Shown here: positions 43,879 through 53,276 of the stretch, piece after piece
How the letters are laid out: each line of letters starts with the position of its first letter
How positions within the stretch are numbered: position 1 is the first letter of the stretch
Assembly: GCA_963747315.1 (NCBI GenBank)
Contig: CAVVEQ010000010.1
Coordinates: forward strand, 11,445-75,444
Source of the DNA: CAVVEQ01 sp963747315
GTDB lineage: Bacteria; Chloroflexota; Anaerolineae; Anaerolineales; Anaerolineaceae
Direction: 5' to 3'
Length of the DNA stretch: 64,000 nt
Notes under the pieces: model-generated
Seen by the model: only the letters and a program-made list of their open reading frames with translations
What the model was told of the DNA's origin: nothing
Databases searched by the model: none
Translations under genes and position numbers: made by a program

Positions 43879-44598
43879 TTATTCCTTCACATTCATCATC
43901 TGGGCAGCGTTGGCGTCCACTTTGACGCCGGGGCCCATCGTGGAAGCCAGGGTGATCCGTTTAATGTAAATTCCTTTTGCGGCGGATGGCTTGGCTTTCT
44001 TGATCGCCTCCATCAGGGCGGCGAGGTTGTCGTAAAGCTTATCCACTTCAAAAGAAACCTTACCCACCGAAACGTGCACGTTGGCTGTCTTATCCAGGCG
44101 GAATTCAACACGCCCGGCTTTGGATTCTTCGATGACACGAGGCAGGTCTTGCGCATCCACAACCGTACCCGCTTTGGGGTTCGGCATCAGGCCGCGGGGA
44201 CCCAGCACGCGTCCAAGCTTACCGGCTTTGCCCATCATATCCGGTGTGGAGATGGCCACATCGAAATCTGTGAAACCGTTCTGGATCTTGGTGATCCATT
44301 CATCGCTGTCGGCCACATAATCGGCACCGGCTTCCTGGGCTTTAGTGGCACCATCGCCCTGGGCGAAGACAAGCACGCGGACTGTCTTGCCGAGCCCGTG
44401 GGGCAGAACCACTACGTCGCGCAGCTGCTGATCTGCCTGGCGGGGATCCAGACCCATGCGCAGGTGAACTTCCACAGTGCTATCGAATTTGGAGACGGAG
44501 GTTTCCTTCACCAGGGTCAACGCCTGGCGGGGTTCGTAAAAGGTATCCTTCTCGATTTTGGCAATTGCTGCCTGGTATTTCTTTCCGTGTTTAGCCAT
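43879..44598 (-). CDS. rplA: Ribosomal protein L1
   Basis: 239 residues with the L1 signature (SKFDSTVEVHLRMGLDPRQA, VLGPRGLMPNPKAGTV). L1 binds 23S rRNA at the mobile stalk that guides E-site tRNA. Follows rplK after 45 bp. Confidence 0.98.
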   Translation of the reverse strand: MAKHGKKYQAAIAKIEKDTFYEPRQALTLVKETSVSKFDSTVEVHLRMGLDPRQADQQLRDVVVLPHGLGKTVRVLVFAQGDGATKAQEAGADYVADSDEWITKIQNGFTDFDVAISTPDMMGKAGKLGRVLGPRGLMPNPKAGTVVDAQDLPRVIEESKAGRVEFRLDKTANVHVSVGKVSFEVDKLYDNLAALMEAIKKAKPSAAKGIYIKRITLASTMGPGVKVDANAAQMMNVKE

Positions 44599-44643
44599 TG
44601 TTTCTCCTAGGTGGTTTTAGCGGGCGTTTTCGCCCTCCCACAA

Positions 44644-45069
44644 TTAATCGACTACCGTCAGCCCCATATTGCGGGCAGTGCCTTCGATCTGGCGCATGGC
44701 GCCTTCGACGTCAATGGCATTCATATCCTTGGCTTTCAGCTCCGCGATCTGGCGGATCTGGGTCCTGGTGACCTTGCCAACCTTGGTGCGGTTGGGGACA
44801 TCGGATCCTTTTTCAACCCCAGCAGCCTTTTTGAGCAATTCCGCAGCCGGAGGTGATTTCAGGATAAAGGTGAACGACCCATCGGTATAGACACTGATTT
44901 CTGCAGGAATGATCTCGCCGACCTGGTTCTGGGTTCGGGCGTTGTATTCCTTACAGAAGGCCATGATATTGATGCCGTGCCCGGCGAGGGCAGGACCAAT
45001 GGGGGGTGCAGGATTGGCTTTTCCAGCCGGGATCTGCAGACGGACAACAGTTTTTAGTTTCTTTGCCAC
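44644..45069 (-). CDS. rplK: Ribosomal protein L11
   Basis: 141 residues: VRLQIPAGKANPAPPIGPAL, GHGINIMAFCKEYNARTQNQ and the C-terminal rRNA-binding domain. It forms the GTPase-associated centre with 23S rRNA. Confidence 0.98.
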   Translation of the reverse strand: MAKKLKTVVRLQIPAGKANPAPPIGPALAGHGINIMAFCKEYNARTQNQVGEIIPAEISVYTDGSFTFILKSPPAAELLKKAAGVEKGSDVPNRTKVGKVTRTQIRQIAELKAKDMNAIDVEGAMRQIEGTARNMGLTVVD

Positions 45070-45142
45070 TTTTCACTCCTTGGTGGTGTTAGCGGGTGAT
45101 AGGGGAGCACCCTCCCACATTAAGACCCGAAAGGGTCAATGC

Positions 45143-45817
45143 TTACGATTTTTCTACTTGCAAGAAATCCAGCTCAACGGGGGTTTCCCGCCCGAAGAAA
45201 TTCACCAGAACGCGCACTTTGGTGTGCACCTGGTCGATATCCTGAACCGTACCGCGAAAGTCATTGAACGGTCCATCGATGATGCGGATGCGTTCGCCCA
45301 CTTTGAAAGTTACCTTCACCAGTGGCGCTTCGGCTTCCATACGTTTGAGGATCTGGTTGACCTCATCGTCGCGCAGCGGCGTAGGCTGGTTACCCATTCC
45401 CACAAAACCGGTAACCCCTGGCGTGTTGCGAACCACGTACCAGGATTCTTCCGAGAGCTTCATGTTCACAAGAACATAGCCCGGGAACACATGGCGCTCC
45501 ACTGTGCGGCGTTTGCCATCCCGCACTTCAATTTCTTCCTGGGTCGGGATAACCACATCGAAGATCATGTCCTTCATGTTCATGCTCTCGATGCGTTGCT
45601 CCAGGTTATGGCGTACTTTATTTTCATAACCGGAGTAGCAGTGGATGACGTACCAGGCGACTTCGTCGCTGATAATATCAACAACCGATTCCTCCGCACT
45701 CTGCGGCGCAGGGGCGGTGGCTTTGGGCGCGGGAACAGGCGCCGGTGCCGCAATCTCTGGGCTCTCGACCGGTTCTTCCCACACTTCGTTGTTGTTCAAA
45801 TCATCCTGCTCAACCAT
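45143..45817 (-). CDS. nusG: Transcription factor NusG
   Basis: 224 residues. An acidic Ala/Pro-rich N-terminal extension of about 45 residues precedes the NGN domain (AWYVIHCYSGYENKVRHNLE, VFPGYVLVNMKLSEESWYVV) and the KOW domain (FKVGERIRIIDGPFNDFRGT). NusG binds RNA polymerase and couples transcription to Rho or ribosomes. The extension is longer than in E. coli NusG. Confidence 0.97.
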   Translation of the reverse strand: MVEQDDLNNNEVWEEPVESPEIAAPAPVPAPKATAPAPQSAEESVVDIISDEVAWYVIHCYSGYENKVRHNLEQRIESMNMKDMIFDVVIPTQEEIEVRDGKRRTVERHVFPGYVLVNMKLSEESWYVVRNTPGVTGFVGMGNQPTPLRDDEVNQILKRMEAEAPLVKVTFKVGERIRIIDGPFNDFRGTVQDIDQVHTKVRVLVNFFGRETPVELDFLQVEKS

Positions 45818-45846
45818 TCATACTCCTCGGCGAAAGATTCGCCAGG

Positions 45847-46053
45847 TTAGAGGGCTACCAAGTAACTGATCAGCCGTGAAAAGAAGTAATCAAAAGCGCC
45901 CAGGATTAACCCGGTTGCGATCATCACGGCTAGAACGATATAGGTCATGCGCATGGCTTCCCTCGGGGTGGGCCAGGTGACCTTGCGCAGTTCGCCGACA
46001 GTTTCACGCCACCAGCGTTGAAATCTATTTGGTTTTTTCGCTGTCTCAGCCAA
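45847..46053 (-). CDS. secE: Preprotein translocase subunit SecE
   Basis: 68 residues: an N-terminal amphipathic part (RFQRWWRETVGELRKVTWPT) and one helix (MTYIVLAVMIATGLILGAFD). SecE is essential to the SecYEG channel. nusG follows after 29 bp. Confidence 0.96.
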   Translation of the reverse strand: MAETAKKPNRFQRWWRETVGELRKVTWPTPREAMRMTYIVLAVMIATGLILGAFDYFFSRLISYLVAL

Positions 46054-46128
46054 GGCAAACTCCTCTTTTCAGTCTAAAATGCCGTCTTCCCCGTATTGCT
46101 GGAGAAGGACGGCTCCCACTTCATCAGG

Positions 46129-46202
46129 CAGGCCAGGCAGGAATCGAACCCGCAACCTCCTGTTTTGGAGACAGGCACTCTGCCAAATTGAGCTACTGGC
46201 CT
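46129..46202 (-). tRNA. tRNA-Trp (CCA)
   Basis: Acceptor AGGCCAG/CTGGCCT, D arm GCTCAATTTGGCAGAG, anticodon loop CTCCAAA with CCA, and T arm GCGGGTTCGATTCCTGC. Placed between rpmG and secE, the common bacterial arrangement. Confidence 0.95.
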
Positions 46203-46253
46203 GTAAGGTTCCCGGGAGCGACCATTTTGAGGCCGCTCCCCTCACTCTGTTCC

Positions 46254-46424
46254 TTATTTGGTCTCGCGGTGCAAGGTGTGCTTGCGGCAGCGCGGACAGT
46301 ACTTATTCATTTCCATGCGGCCCGGATCGTTTCGGCGATTTTTTTCCGATGTGTAATTTCGCTCTTTGCAATCCGAGCATGCAAAGGTGATCACCGGGCG
46401 GATATCTTTTTTCTTGGATGCCAT
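46254..46424 (-). CDS. rpmG: Ribosomal protein L33 (zinc-binding type)
   Basis: 56 residues (MASKKKDIRPVITFACSDCK ... YCPRCRKHTLHRETK). Both CxxC pairs are kept, so this is the C+ zinc form. TAA at 46254. It lies between tuf and trnW. Confidence 0.95.
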   Translation of the reverse strand: MASKKKDIRPVITFACSDCKERNYTSEKNRRNDPGRMEMNKYCPRCRKHTLHRETK

Positions 46425-46470
46425 TTTTCTCACTTATCCGCTCCCGGTTGCCCGGGAGCGGTATTCCTTC

Positions 46471-47673
46471 CTATGCAATGATCTTGGTGATCGCTCCGGC
46501 GCCTACCGTTAGACCGCCTTCACGAATCGCAAAGCGCGAACCCTGCTCCAGCGCCACCGGTACGATCAGTTCCACTTCCATCTCCACGTTGTCCCCGGGC
46601 ATCACCATCTCCACCCCCGCAGGCAGGGTGATCGAGCCCGTTACGTCCATCGTGCGAATATAGAACTGCGGCCGGTAACCGGGGAAGAACGGTTTGTGCC
46701 TTCCACCCTCTTCCCGCTTCAACACGTATACCTGCGCCATGAACTTGGTGTGCGGGGTGATCGAGCCTGCTTTCGCTACCACCTGCCCGCGCTCCACGTC
46801 CGTGCGCTCAATGCCTCGGAGAAGCAAGCCCAGGTTATCCCCGGCCATGCCTTCGTCCAGCAGCTTGTGGAACATTTCCACACCGGTGCAGACACTGGTC
46901 CGCGTCTTCTCCTGCAGCCCGATGATCTCCACCGGGTCGCCAACATGGATCTTGCCGCGGTCAACTCTGCCCGTCACCACCGTCCCGCGTCCCTTGATCG
47001 AGAACACGTCCTCGATCGGCATCATGAACGGCTTGTCCACTTCGCGAACAGGCTCAGGGATATATTCATCCACCACCCGCAGCAGTTCCTTGATGCACTC
47101 GTACTCGGGTGCATTCGGATCGGTCGAGGTGCTTTCCAGTGCCTTCAGCGCGCTGCCCCGCACGATCGGGGTGGTCTCACCCGGGAATTTGTATCCCGAG
47201 AGCATTTCCCTCAGTTCCATCTCCACCAGTTCCAGCAGTTCCGGATCGTCCATCATGTCTACTTTGTTCAAAAATACTACGATGCTCGGCACTTCCACCT
47301 GGCGCGCCAGCAGGACGTGTTCCTTGGTCTGCGGCATGGGGCCATCCGGCGCGGCTACCACCAATATGGCGCCATCCACCTGGGCTGCCCCGGTGATCAT
47401 GTTCTTGATATAGTCGCGGTGACCCGGCATATCCACATGGGCATAGTGCCGTTTCTCGGTCTCGTATTCCACGTGGGCAATGTTGATCGTGATCCCGCGG
47501 GCTTTCTCTTCCGGGGCGTTATCAATGCTGTCATACGCCCGGTACTCGGCTTTCCCGTAGAACCCGCAGTACTTGGTGATCGCCGCGGTCAACGTGGTCT
47601 TGCCATGGTCAATGTGCCCCATGGTACCTACGTTCAAATGCGGTTTGCTTCGGTCAAATTTCTGCTTCGCCAT
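46471..47673 (-). CDS. tuf: Elongation factor Tu
   Basis: 400 residues. G1 is GHIDHGKT, G2 ARGITINIAHVEY, G4 FLNKVDMMDD, and domains 2 and 3 are complete (IEDVFSIKGRGTVVTGRVDR, FFPGYRPQFYIRTMDVTGSI). The G3/switch II region reads VDMPGHRDYIKNM where nearly all EF-Tu have DCPGHADY. It delivers aminoacyl-tRNA to the ribosome. A 10-bp inverted repeat CCGCTCCCGG/CCGGGAGCGG lies between tuf and rpmG (46438-46461). Confidence 0.98.
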   Translation of the reverse strand: MAKQKFDRSKPHLNVGTMGHIDHGKTTLTAAITKYCGFYGKAEYRAYDSIDNAPEEKARGITINIAHVEYETEKRHYAHVDMPGHRDYIKNMITGAAQVDGAILVVAAPDGPMPQTKEHVLLARQVEVPSIVVFLNKVDMMDDPELLELVEMELREMLSGYKFPGETTPIVRGSALKALESTSTDPNAPEYECIKELLRVVDEYIPEPVREVDKPFMMPIEDVFSIKGRGTVVTGRVDRGKIHVGDPVEIIGLQEKTRTSVCTGVEMFHKLLDEGMAGDNLGLLLRGIERTDVERGQVVAKAGSITPHTKFMAQVYVLKREEGGRHKPFFPGYRPQFYIRTMDVTGSITLPAGVEMVMPGDNVEMEVELIVPVALEQGSRFAIREGGLTVGAGAITKIIA

Positions 47674-47726
47674 CAGTGCTCTCCTTTACCTATCCAATTA
47701 TTTTTATAATTTCGTTCGGCAAAGAG

Positions 47727-47799
47727 AGCCCTCAATGGGAGTTGAACCCATGACCCCGCCCTTACCAAGGGCGTGCTCTACCAACTGAGCTATGAGGGC
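47727..47799 (-). tRNA. tRNA-Thr (GGT)
   Basis: Acceptor GCCCTCA/TGAGGGC, anticodon loop TTGGTAA with GGT, and T arm CATGGGTTCAACTCCCAT. Upstream of tuf on the same strand. Confidence 0.95.
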
Positions 47800-47872
47800 T
47801 TGCCGTACTTACATTCTTCTCCAACAACCAGCTTGGTGACCAGCTGTTGAGAATTTAGGTCATAAAGACCTG

Positions 47873-47956
47873 TGGGCGGTGAAGGATTCGAACCTCCGAA
47901 GGCGTGTCGCCAACTGATTTACAGTCAGTCCCCGTTGGCCACTTGGGTAACCGCCC
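47873..47956 (-). tRNA. tRNA-Tyr (GTA)
   Basis: Acceptor GGGCGGT/ACCGCCC, anticodon loop CTGTAAA with GTA, and the long variable arm expected of tRNA-Tyr. Confidence 0.95.
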
Positions 47957-48022
47957 ATTTGAACCGTTGCCGGCTCGGGAGCGCCGCGAGAGATCTCGTC
48001 AGCACTCACCAACCTGCAACTG

Positions 48023-48095
48023 AGCCGATGAAGGGAATCGAACCCTTGACCCGCCGCTTACAAGGCGGCTGCTCTGCCAACTGAGCTACATCGGC
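48023..48095 (-). tRNA. tRNA-Thr (TGT)
   Basis: Acceptor GCCGATG/CATCGGC, anticodon loop CTTGTAA with TGT, and T arm CAAGGGTTCGATTCCCTT. First gene of the tRNA-tuf transcript. Confidence 0.95.
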
Positions 48096-48125
48096 GCTTT
48101 TTAAGGTGCGATTTGAGCGTGCTCG

Positions 48126-48154
48126 ATTATACCAAAGCCTGAATTCACAGGCAA
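48126..48154 (-). promoter_or_regulatory. Promoter of the tRNA-tuf operon
   Basis: On the minus strand TTGCCT (48154-48149), 17 nt and TATAAT (48131-48126), about 30 nt before the first tRNA. Confidence 0.75.
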
Positions 48155-48306
48155 GGTTAACCCTGCAAAAACCAGCACGCAGGATGGGTGAGTTTACCCA
48201 ATAACCGCGCGCGCGTCAAGGAAAGTGTTCGCATCCGCAGTTGGGCGGTATAATTCAACATCCATTATTATATGAAGGGCCTAAGTCTCTGCCTTGTAAG
48301 GTGGTT

Positions 48307-48335
48307 TTGACATCTCCCTTCTTCGTGGATAAAAT
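48307..48335 (+). promoter_or_regulatory. Promoter of the coaE-cdaA-der operon
   Basis: TTGACA (48307-48312), 17 nt and TAAAAT (48330-48335), 27 nt before the GTG start of coaE. Confidence 0.75.
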
Positions 48336-48362
48336 TATTTAACCAGTCGTTCGAGGTGTTAC

Positions 48363-49509
48363 GTGGGTAAATGGGCAGATAAATACGTCATCGGTCTCAC
48401 CGGTAATATCGGAACCGGAAAAAGCGTCGTCCGACGTATGCTGGAGCATTTGGGTGCCTACGGGATCGATGCCGATCAGCTTGCCCACCGCGCCATCGCC
48501 AAAGGCGCACCTGGTTATAAAAAGGTGCTGGAGACCTTCGGCAAATGGGTGCTTGCCCCCGATGGCGAGATCGACCGTGCCAAGCTCGCTTCGATTACCT
48601 TCAGCAATCCGGTGGCTATGGCAGACCTGGAAGCCATCATCCACCCCCTCGTTGCTGGTGCCATAGATCTGATCATAAAGCGCGCCACCCAGAAGGTCAT
48701 TGTGTTGGAAGCCATCAAACTGGTCGAAAGCGGACTAGGAAAACATTGCGATGCCATCTGGGTCTCCTACGCATTTCCCGAGCTGCAGCTTTCCCGCCTG
48801 GTGCGCCAGCGCCACATGAGCGAAGCGGATGCCCGCGAGCGGATCGACGCCCAGAGCCCGCAGGAAGAAAAGATCGCTTCCGCTACCGTCATAATTAAGA
48901 ACATCTCCACTTTTGAAGAGACCTGGCGCCAGGTGGTGGCAGCCTGGAAGAAGTTCGTCCCCGGTGCCATGGCAGCCCAGCCGCCCACACCGGCGGTGGA
49001 AACCAAAGCCCCGCAGGGTACCATCAGCGTTGTTCGCGGCGGCCCCGGGCACTGCCTCGAGATCGCCGAGCTCTACAACCGTCTGAGCAAGAATCACGAA
49101 CATATGACCGAGGAAAAGGTCATGGAGGCATTTGGGGAAAAGGCCTTCATGCTGCTCACCCTGCGCAACAAGATCATCGGCATCATTGGCTGGCAGGTGG
49201 AAAATCTCATTTCCCGCACCACCGATATCCTCATCGATCCCCGGCTTACCTTTCGAAGAGGCCGTCCCCCTGCTGATTAAGGAAATGGAACTGGCTTCCC
49301 GCGACCTGCAATGCGAGGCCTCTCTTCTTTTCATCGAAGCGAACCAATCAACCAAGGTGGATTTCTGGAAAGGGTTGGGCTACGAGCGTCGCGCGCCGGA
49401 AACGCTTGGTGTCCTCGCCTGGCAGGAAGCCGCCCAGGAAAGCATGCCTGCCGGATCGGTCCTATTTTTCAAGCAACTGCGTGTGGATAGGGTTCTCCGC
49501 CCCATCTGA
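48363..49509 (+). CDS. coaE: Dephospho-CoA kinase fused to a GNAT-like domain, one frameshift
   Basis: About 380 residues, almost twice a normal CoaE. Residues 1-200 are CoaE: P-loop GLTGNIGTGKS, YGIDADQLAHRAI and RQRHMSEADARERIDAQ. A short linker (PPTPAVETKAPQG) leads to a GNAT-like domain: GHCLEIAELYNRLSKNHE, IIGIIGWQVENLISRTTDIL, FIEANQSTKVDFWKGLGYER. The frame changes near 49245 in CCCC. CoaE phosphorylates dephospho-CoA in the last step of CoA synthesis, and the added domain would use acetyl-CoA. GTG start with GAGGTG upstream. cdaA starts 4 bp after the stop. Confidence 0.9.
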
Positions 49510-49513
49510 TCCA

Positions 49514-51644
49514 ATGGTTCAAAACCTGGTAGACGAGCTGCTTTTTCTTTTCCAACGCTTCACCTGGTTGAGCGTTCTGGATCTGTTCCTGGTCTCCGCC
49601 ATTTTCTTTACCGTTCTGCTGGCCTTGCGCGATACCCAGGCGGTCACCCTGCTGCGCGGACTGCTGGTTCTTTTTATCATCCTCGCATTCCTCACCACTG
49701 TGGTCGACCTGCCCGCGTTTTCCTGGCTGGTGGAGAAAGCCCTGCCTGCACTGCTGATCGCCATTCCGGTTGTTTTCGCGCCCGAGATCCGACGCGGGCT
49801 GGAGCGCCTTGGCCGGGCTGGCACACCCACCTTCGGCATCTTTTCCAAAGGCAAGCCGGGGGTGATGCCTGCCACGATCCATGCAGTGGTGGAAGCCTGT
49901 GCGCGTCTTTCCGCCAGGCGGCATGGCGCGTTGATCGTCCTCCAGCGGCGCGACTCCCTGGGGGAATACATCCGGTCTGGCGTGGCGCTCAACGCCCGGG
50001 TCGCGCCAGAGCTGCTTATCCAGATCTTCCATCCCAATACACCACTCCACGATGGCGCTGTGATCATCCAGGAAGACCTCATCCTGGCAGCCTCCTGTGT
50101 GATGCCGCTCTCCGCGAGCGGCGTGCTGGATCGCTCTGCCGAGCGGCAGATGGGTTTGCGCCACCGCGCGGCTTTGGGAATCTCAGAGGTTTCGGATAGC
50201 ATCGGCGTGGTTGTTTCCGAACAAAACGGCGGGGTCTCCATCACCCACGGCGGGCGCATGATCCGAAAGCTGGATACCGAGCGGCTGGAGAATGTGCTGC
50301 TTGCCTTCTACGAAATGGGAGATTCCACCCAACCTCAAAAGGGGTTTTTCGCTGCGATCCGCGGTTTGTTCGACGCACCCCGGGGAAAAGGAGGACCGGT
50401 CGTGAGAATCTTCCGCTTCCTGGGTAGAAATCTCTCCACCCTGCTGACGGCGTTCCTGCTGGCTTTGGCTGTATGGGTACTGGCGGTCATCTCCACCGAT
50501 CCCTCGCAAACCCAGCCTCTGCAGAGCCCCGTACCTATCACGATCATCGGGCAGGATCCTGCTCTGATGCTGACGAACACAGTAGCCGAAGAGACATCGG
50601 TGGTTCTCCGGGCACCCCGCTCCGTCTTGGCGCGCATCAACGCTGACCCTTCCACCGTCCGGGCTATCCTCGATCTATCGGGGCTACAATCCGGGCAACA
50701 TCAAGTCCCCCTTCAGGTGCAGATCGCCGAACACCCTGCCGTGGTCGTATCCTCCTCCATCGATCAAGCCGATGTTACCCTGGAACGGATCGAATCCAGG
50801 ATACTCCCGGTCGGGTACCGGACTGTCGGCAGCCCGGCTCCTGGATTTTCGCTGGGGAGCACCATTCTCAACCCCCAGAGCGCCAGCGTCTCAGGGCCTT
50901 CCTCCCGGGTGTCCAGAGTCGTGGGGCTGCAGACCAGCATGCAATTGGAAAACACCTCAAAGACCATTGATCGTGAACTCCCCATTCTCGCGCTGGATGA
51001 AGCCGGGAACATCGTCCAGGGCGTCCAGGTGATTCCCGCTGCCGTTCAGGTTTCCCAGTTCATCGAGCAGCGCGGAGGATATCGCACAGTGGTTGTGCGG
51101 GTGCCTTTCACCGGCCAGCTTGCCAACGGGTACCGCCTCAACAGCGTCACCGTCACCCCGCCTGTCCTGACCGTCTTTTCTGATGACCCGAAGCTGGTCG
51201 AGAACCTGCCCGGATACATCGAGACCCTGCCCCTCGATCTGACCGGGATAAATACCGATACCGAGATCAAAGCGAAATTGAACATGCCCCAGGGGATCCA
51301 GATGGATGGGGATGCATCGGTGCAGATACGGCTGGGGATATCTCCCTTGGAGGGCAGCCTCACCTTCGCCAACCTATCCGTGGAGATCGAAGCGGCTTGA
51401 AGCGGGTCTCAGCGCGAAGGTCTCTCCCACCCGTGTGGATGTGATCATCTCCGGTCCGCTCCCCTTGCTCAATAAGCTTTCCTCCAATGATGTTCGCGTG
51501 GTCCTGGACCTGGCCGGGTTGACCATCGGGAACTACCAGATAAAACCCGTTGCCAGGATCGCCGTTGACGGTCTGAAAGTGGATTCCATTCTCCCGGATA
51601 CCCTGGAAGTGATCATTACGCCCGCCCTGACACCCACCCCTTAG
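49514..51644 (+). CDS. cdaA: Diadenylate cyclase CdaA fused to YbbR (CdaR-like) repeats, one frameshift
   Basis: About 710 residues. Three N-terminal helices (LVSAIFFTVLLALRDTQAVT) precede the DAC domain, with the catalytic LHDGAVII and GLRHRAALGISE motifs for making c-di-AMP from two ATP. A further helix (LSTLLTAFLLALAVWVLAV) and four YbbR repeats follow, as in CdaR, the partner that controls CdaA from outside. CdaA and CdaR are normally separate genes. An in-frame GTG at 50402 could start a separate cdaR. The frame changes near 51395 and the last repeat ends at 51644. Confidence 0.9.
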
Positions 51645-51650
51645 GAGACC

Positions 51651-53019
51651 ATGCCAAAACCTGTTGTCGCTCTTGTCGGTCGCCCAAATGTCGGAAAAAG
51701 CACCCTCTTCAACCGCCTGGCGGGGGAGCAGCTCGCCATCGTGGATGATACCCCCGGTACCACCCGCGACCGGCTTTTTGCCTCCAGCCTGTGGAACGGG
51801 ATCGAGTTCGAGATCATCGATACCGGCGGCATCGACCCCTCCACCGGCGGCAAGGACCCGCTTTCCATCGGATCTGCGGATTACATCCAGCAGATCAAAG
51901 CCCAGGCAGCCATGGCAGTTGAGGAGGCTGATGCCATCCTCTTTGTGGTGGATGCCATCAGCGGGGTGACCCCCGCGGACGCAGAAGTTGGGGAAATGCT
52001 GCGCCGCAATCAAAAGAAGGTGGAGGGGCAAGCCCTTCCCGCCCGTGTTCCTGGTGGTGAATAAATCCGATAGCGCCGCCCTGCGCCGGGATGCCGCCGG
52101 GTTCTACGAGCTGGGCATGGGAGAACCCTACCCCATTTCTGCGGTGCACGGCACTGGCACTGGGGACTTACTTGACGATCTTGTTGCAGCCTTCCCGAAG
52201 GTCCCGCCTGAAGAGGAAGATGACTCGGTCAAGATCGCGATCGTCGGCAAGCCAAACGTGGGCAAATCCAGTCTGCTCAACCGTATCGCCGGGGAGGAGC
52301 GCTCCATCGTCAGCCCCATCGCCGGCACTACCCGCGACGCGGTCGATTCCCACCTCCAGTTCGGCGATTTACCCCTCACCCTGATCGATACCGCCGGCAT
52401 CCGCCGGCGCGGCAAGGTGATCCCGGGCGTGGAAAAATACAGCGTCATCCGCTCCATGCGCGCCATCGAGCGCTCCGATGTTGCCCTGCTTCTAATCGAC
52501 GCCGTGGATGGCATCAGCGCGCAGGACGCGCACATCGCCGGTTACATCCTGGAGGAGTGGAAGAGCGCGGTGGTGGTGGTGAATAAATGGGACGCCATCG
52601 AAAAGGACAACCTGACGATGGACGAGTTCACCCGCCGCATCCGCCAGGACCTGAACTTCATGGATTACGTCCCTTTAATTTTCATCTCCGCCAAGACCGG
52701 CCAGCGTGTGGACCAGGTTCTCCCGCTTGCCCTGCGCGTCCAGGAGGAACGCCTGGCCCGCCTGACGACCGGGGTGCTCAACCGCATCCTGCAGCACGCC
52801 CAGGACCAGCACGCGCCCACGACCAAATCCGGGCATTCGATCAAGATCTATTACGGCACCCAGGTGCGCTCTGACCCGCCCACCTTTTTGCTTTACTGCA
52901 ACAATCCCAAACTGGCGCATTTCAGCTACCAACGCTTCATCGAAAACCAGATCCGCAAGGAATACCCCTTCACGGGAACACCCATTAGATTGGTGTTTAA
53001 GGCAAGAAGCAGGGATTAA
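51651..53019 (+). CDS. der: Ribosome biogenesis GTPase Der (EngA), one frameshift
   Basis: About 456 residues with two GTPase domains in tandem: the first with GRPNVGKSTLFNRLAG and DTGGIDP, the second with GKPNVGKSSLLNRIAGEE, DTAGIRRRGK and VVNKWD. A KH-like domain ends the protein. The break near 52030 interrupts the first domain just before VVNKSD. Der is needed for 50S subunit assembly, so the break is taken as artefact. It is 6 bp after the cdaA gene. Confidence 0.95.
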
Positions 53020-53238
53020 TCCCATCGCAAGGCGGAAGCATGCTCCCTCCATATAATTCTTTTATTATCGAGGGAGCAAGGGATACCATTCCCATCGAAA
53101 AGCGGAAGAGCTGCCCCTCGCGATACAACACAGTCGCAAGGAAGGCTCTTGCCTACCAATTCATAATTTCCCTTTCGTTCGTGCTCAAAATAAGGGGTTG
53201 GATCTCCAAATTCCTTATTCATTTCTTATTCGGCTCGC

Positions 53239-53267
53239 TTGCTCCCTCATTCAAGCGGTCTTATAAT
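53239..53267 (+). promoter_or_regulatory. Promoter of lepB, giving a nearly leaderless transcript
   Basis: TTGCTC (53239-53244), 17 nt and TATAAT (53262-53267). The ATG of lepB follows only 9 nt after the -10, so the mRNA would start within a few bases of the start codon. Confidence 0.6.
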
Positions 53268-53276
53268 CGCTGCTAC

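Noticed and set aside
46696..47709. Long plus-strand open frame opposite tuf
   Set aside because: A shadow of EF-Tu codon bias; EF-Tu is certain.
48023..48095. tRNA-Thr(TGT) as a second integration site
   Set aside because: No integrase or element gene adjoins it; it belongs to the tRNA-tuf operon.
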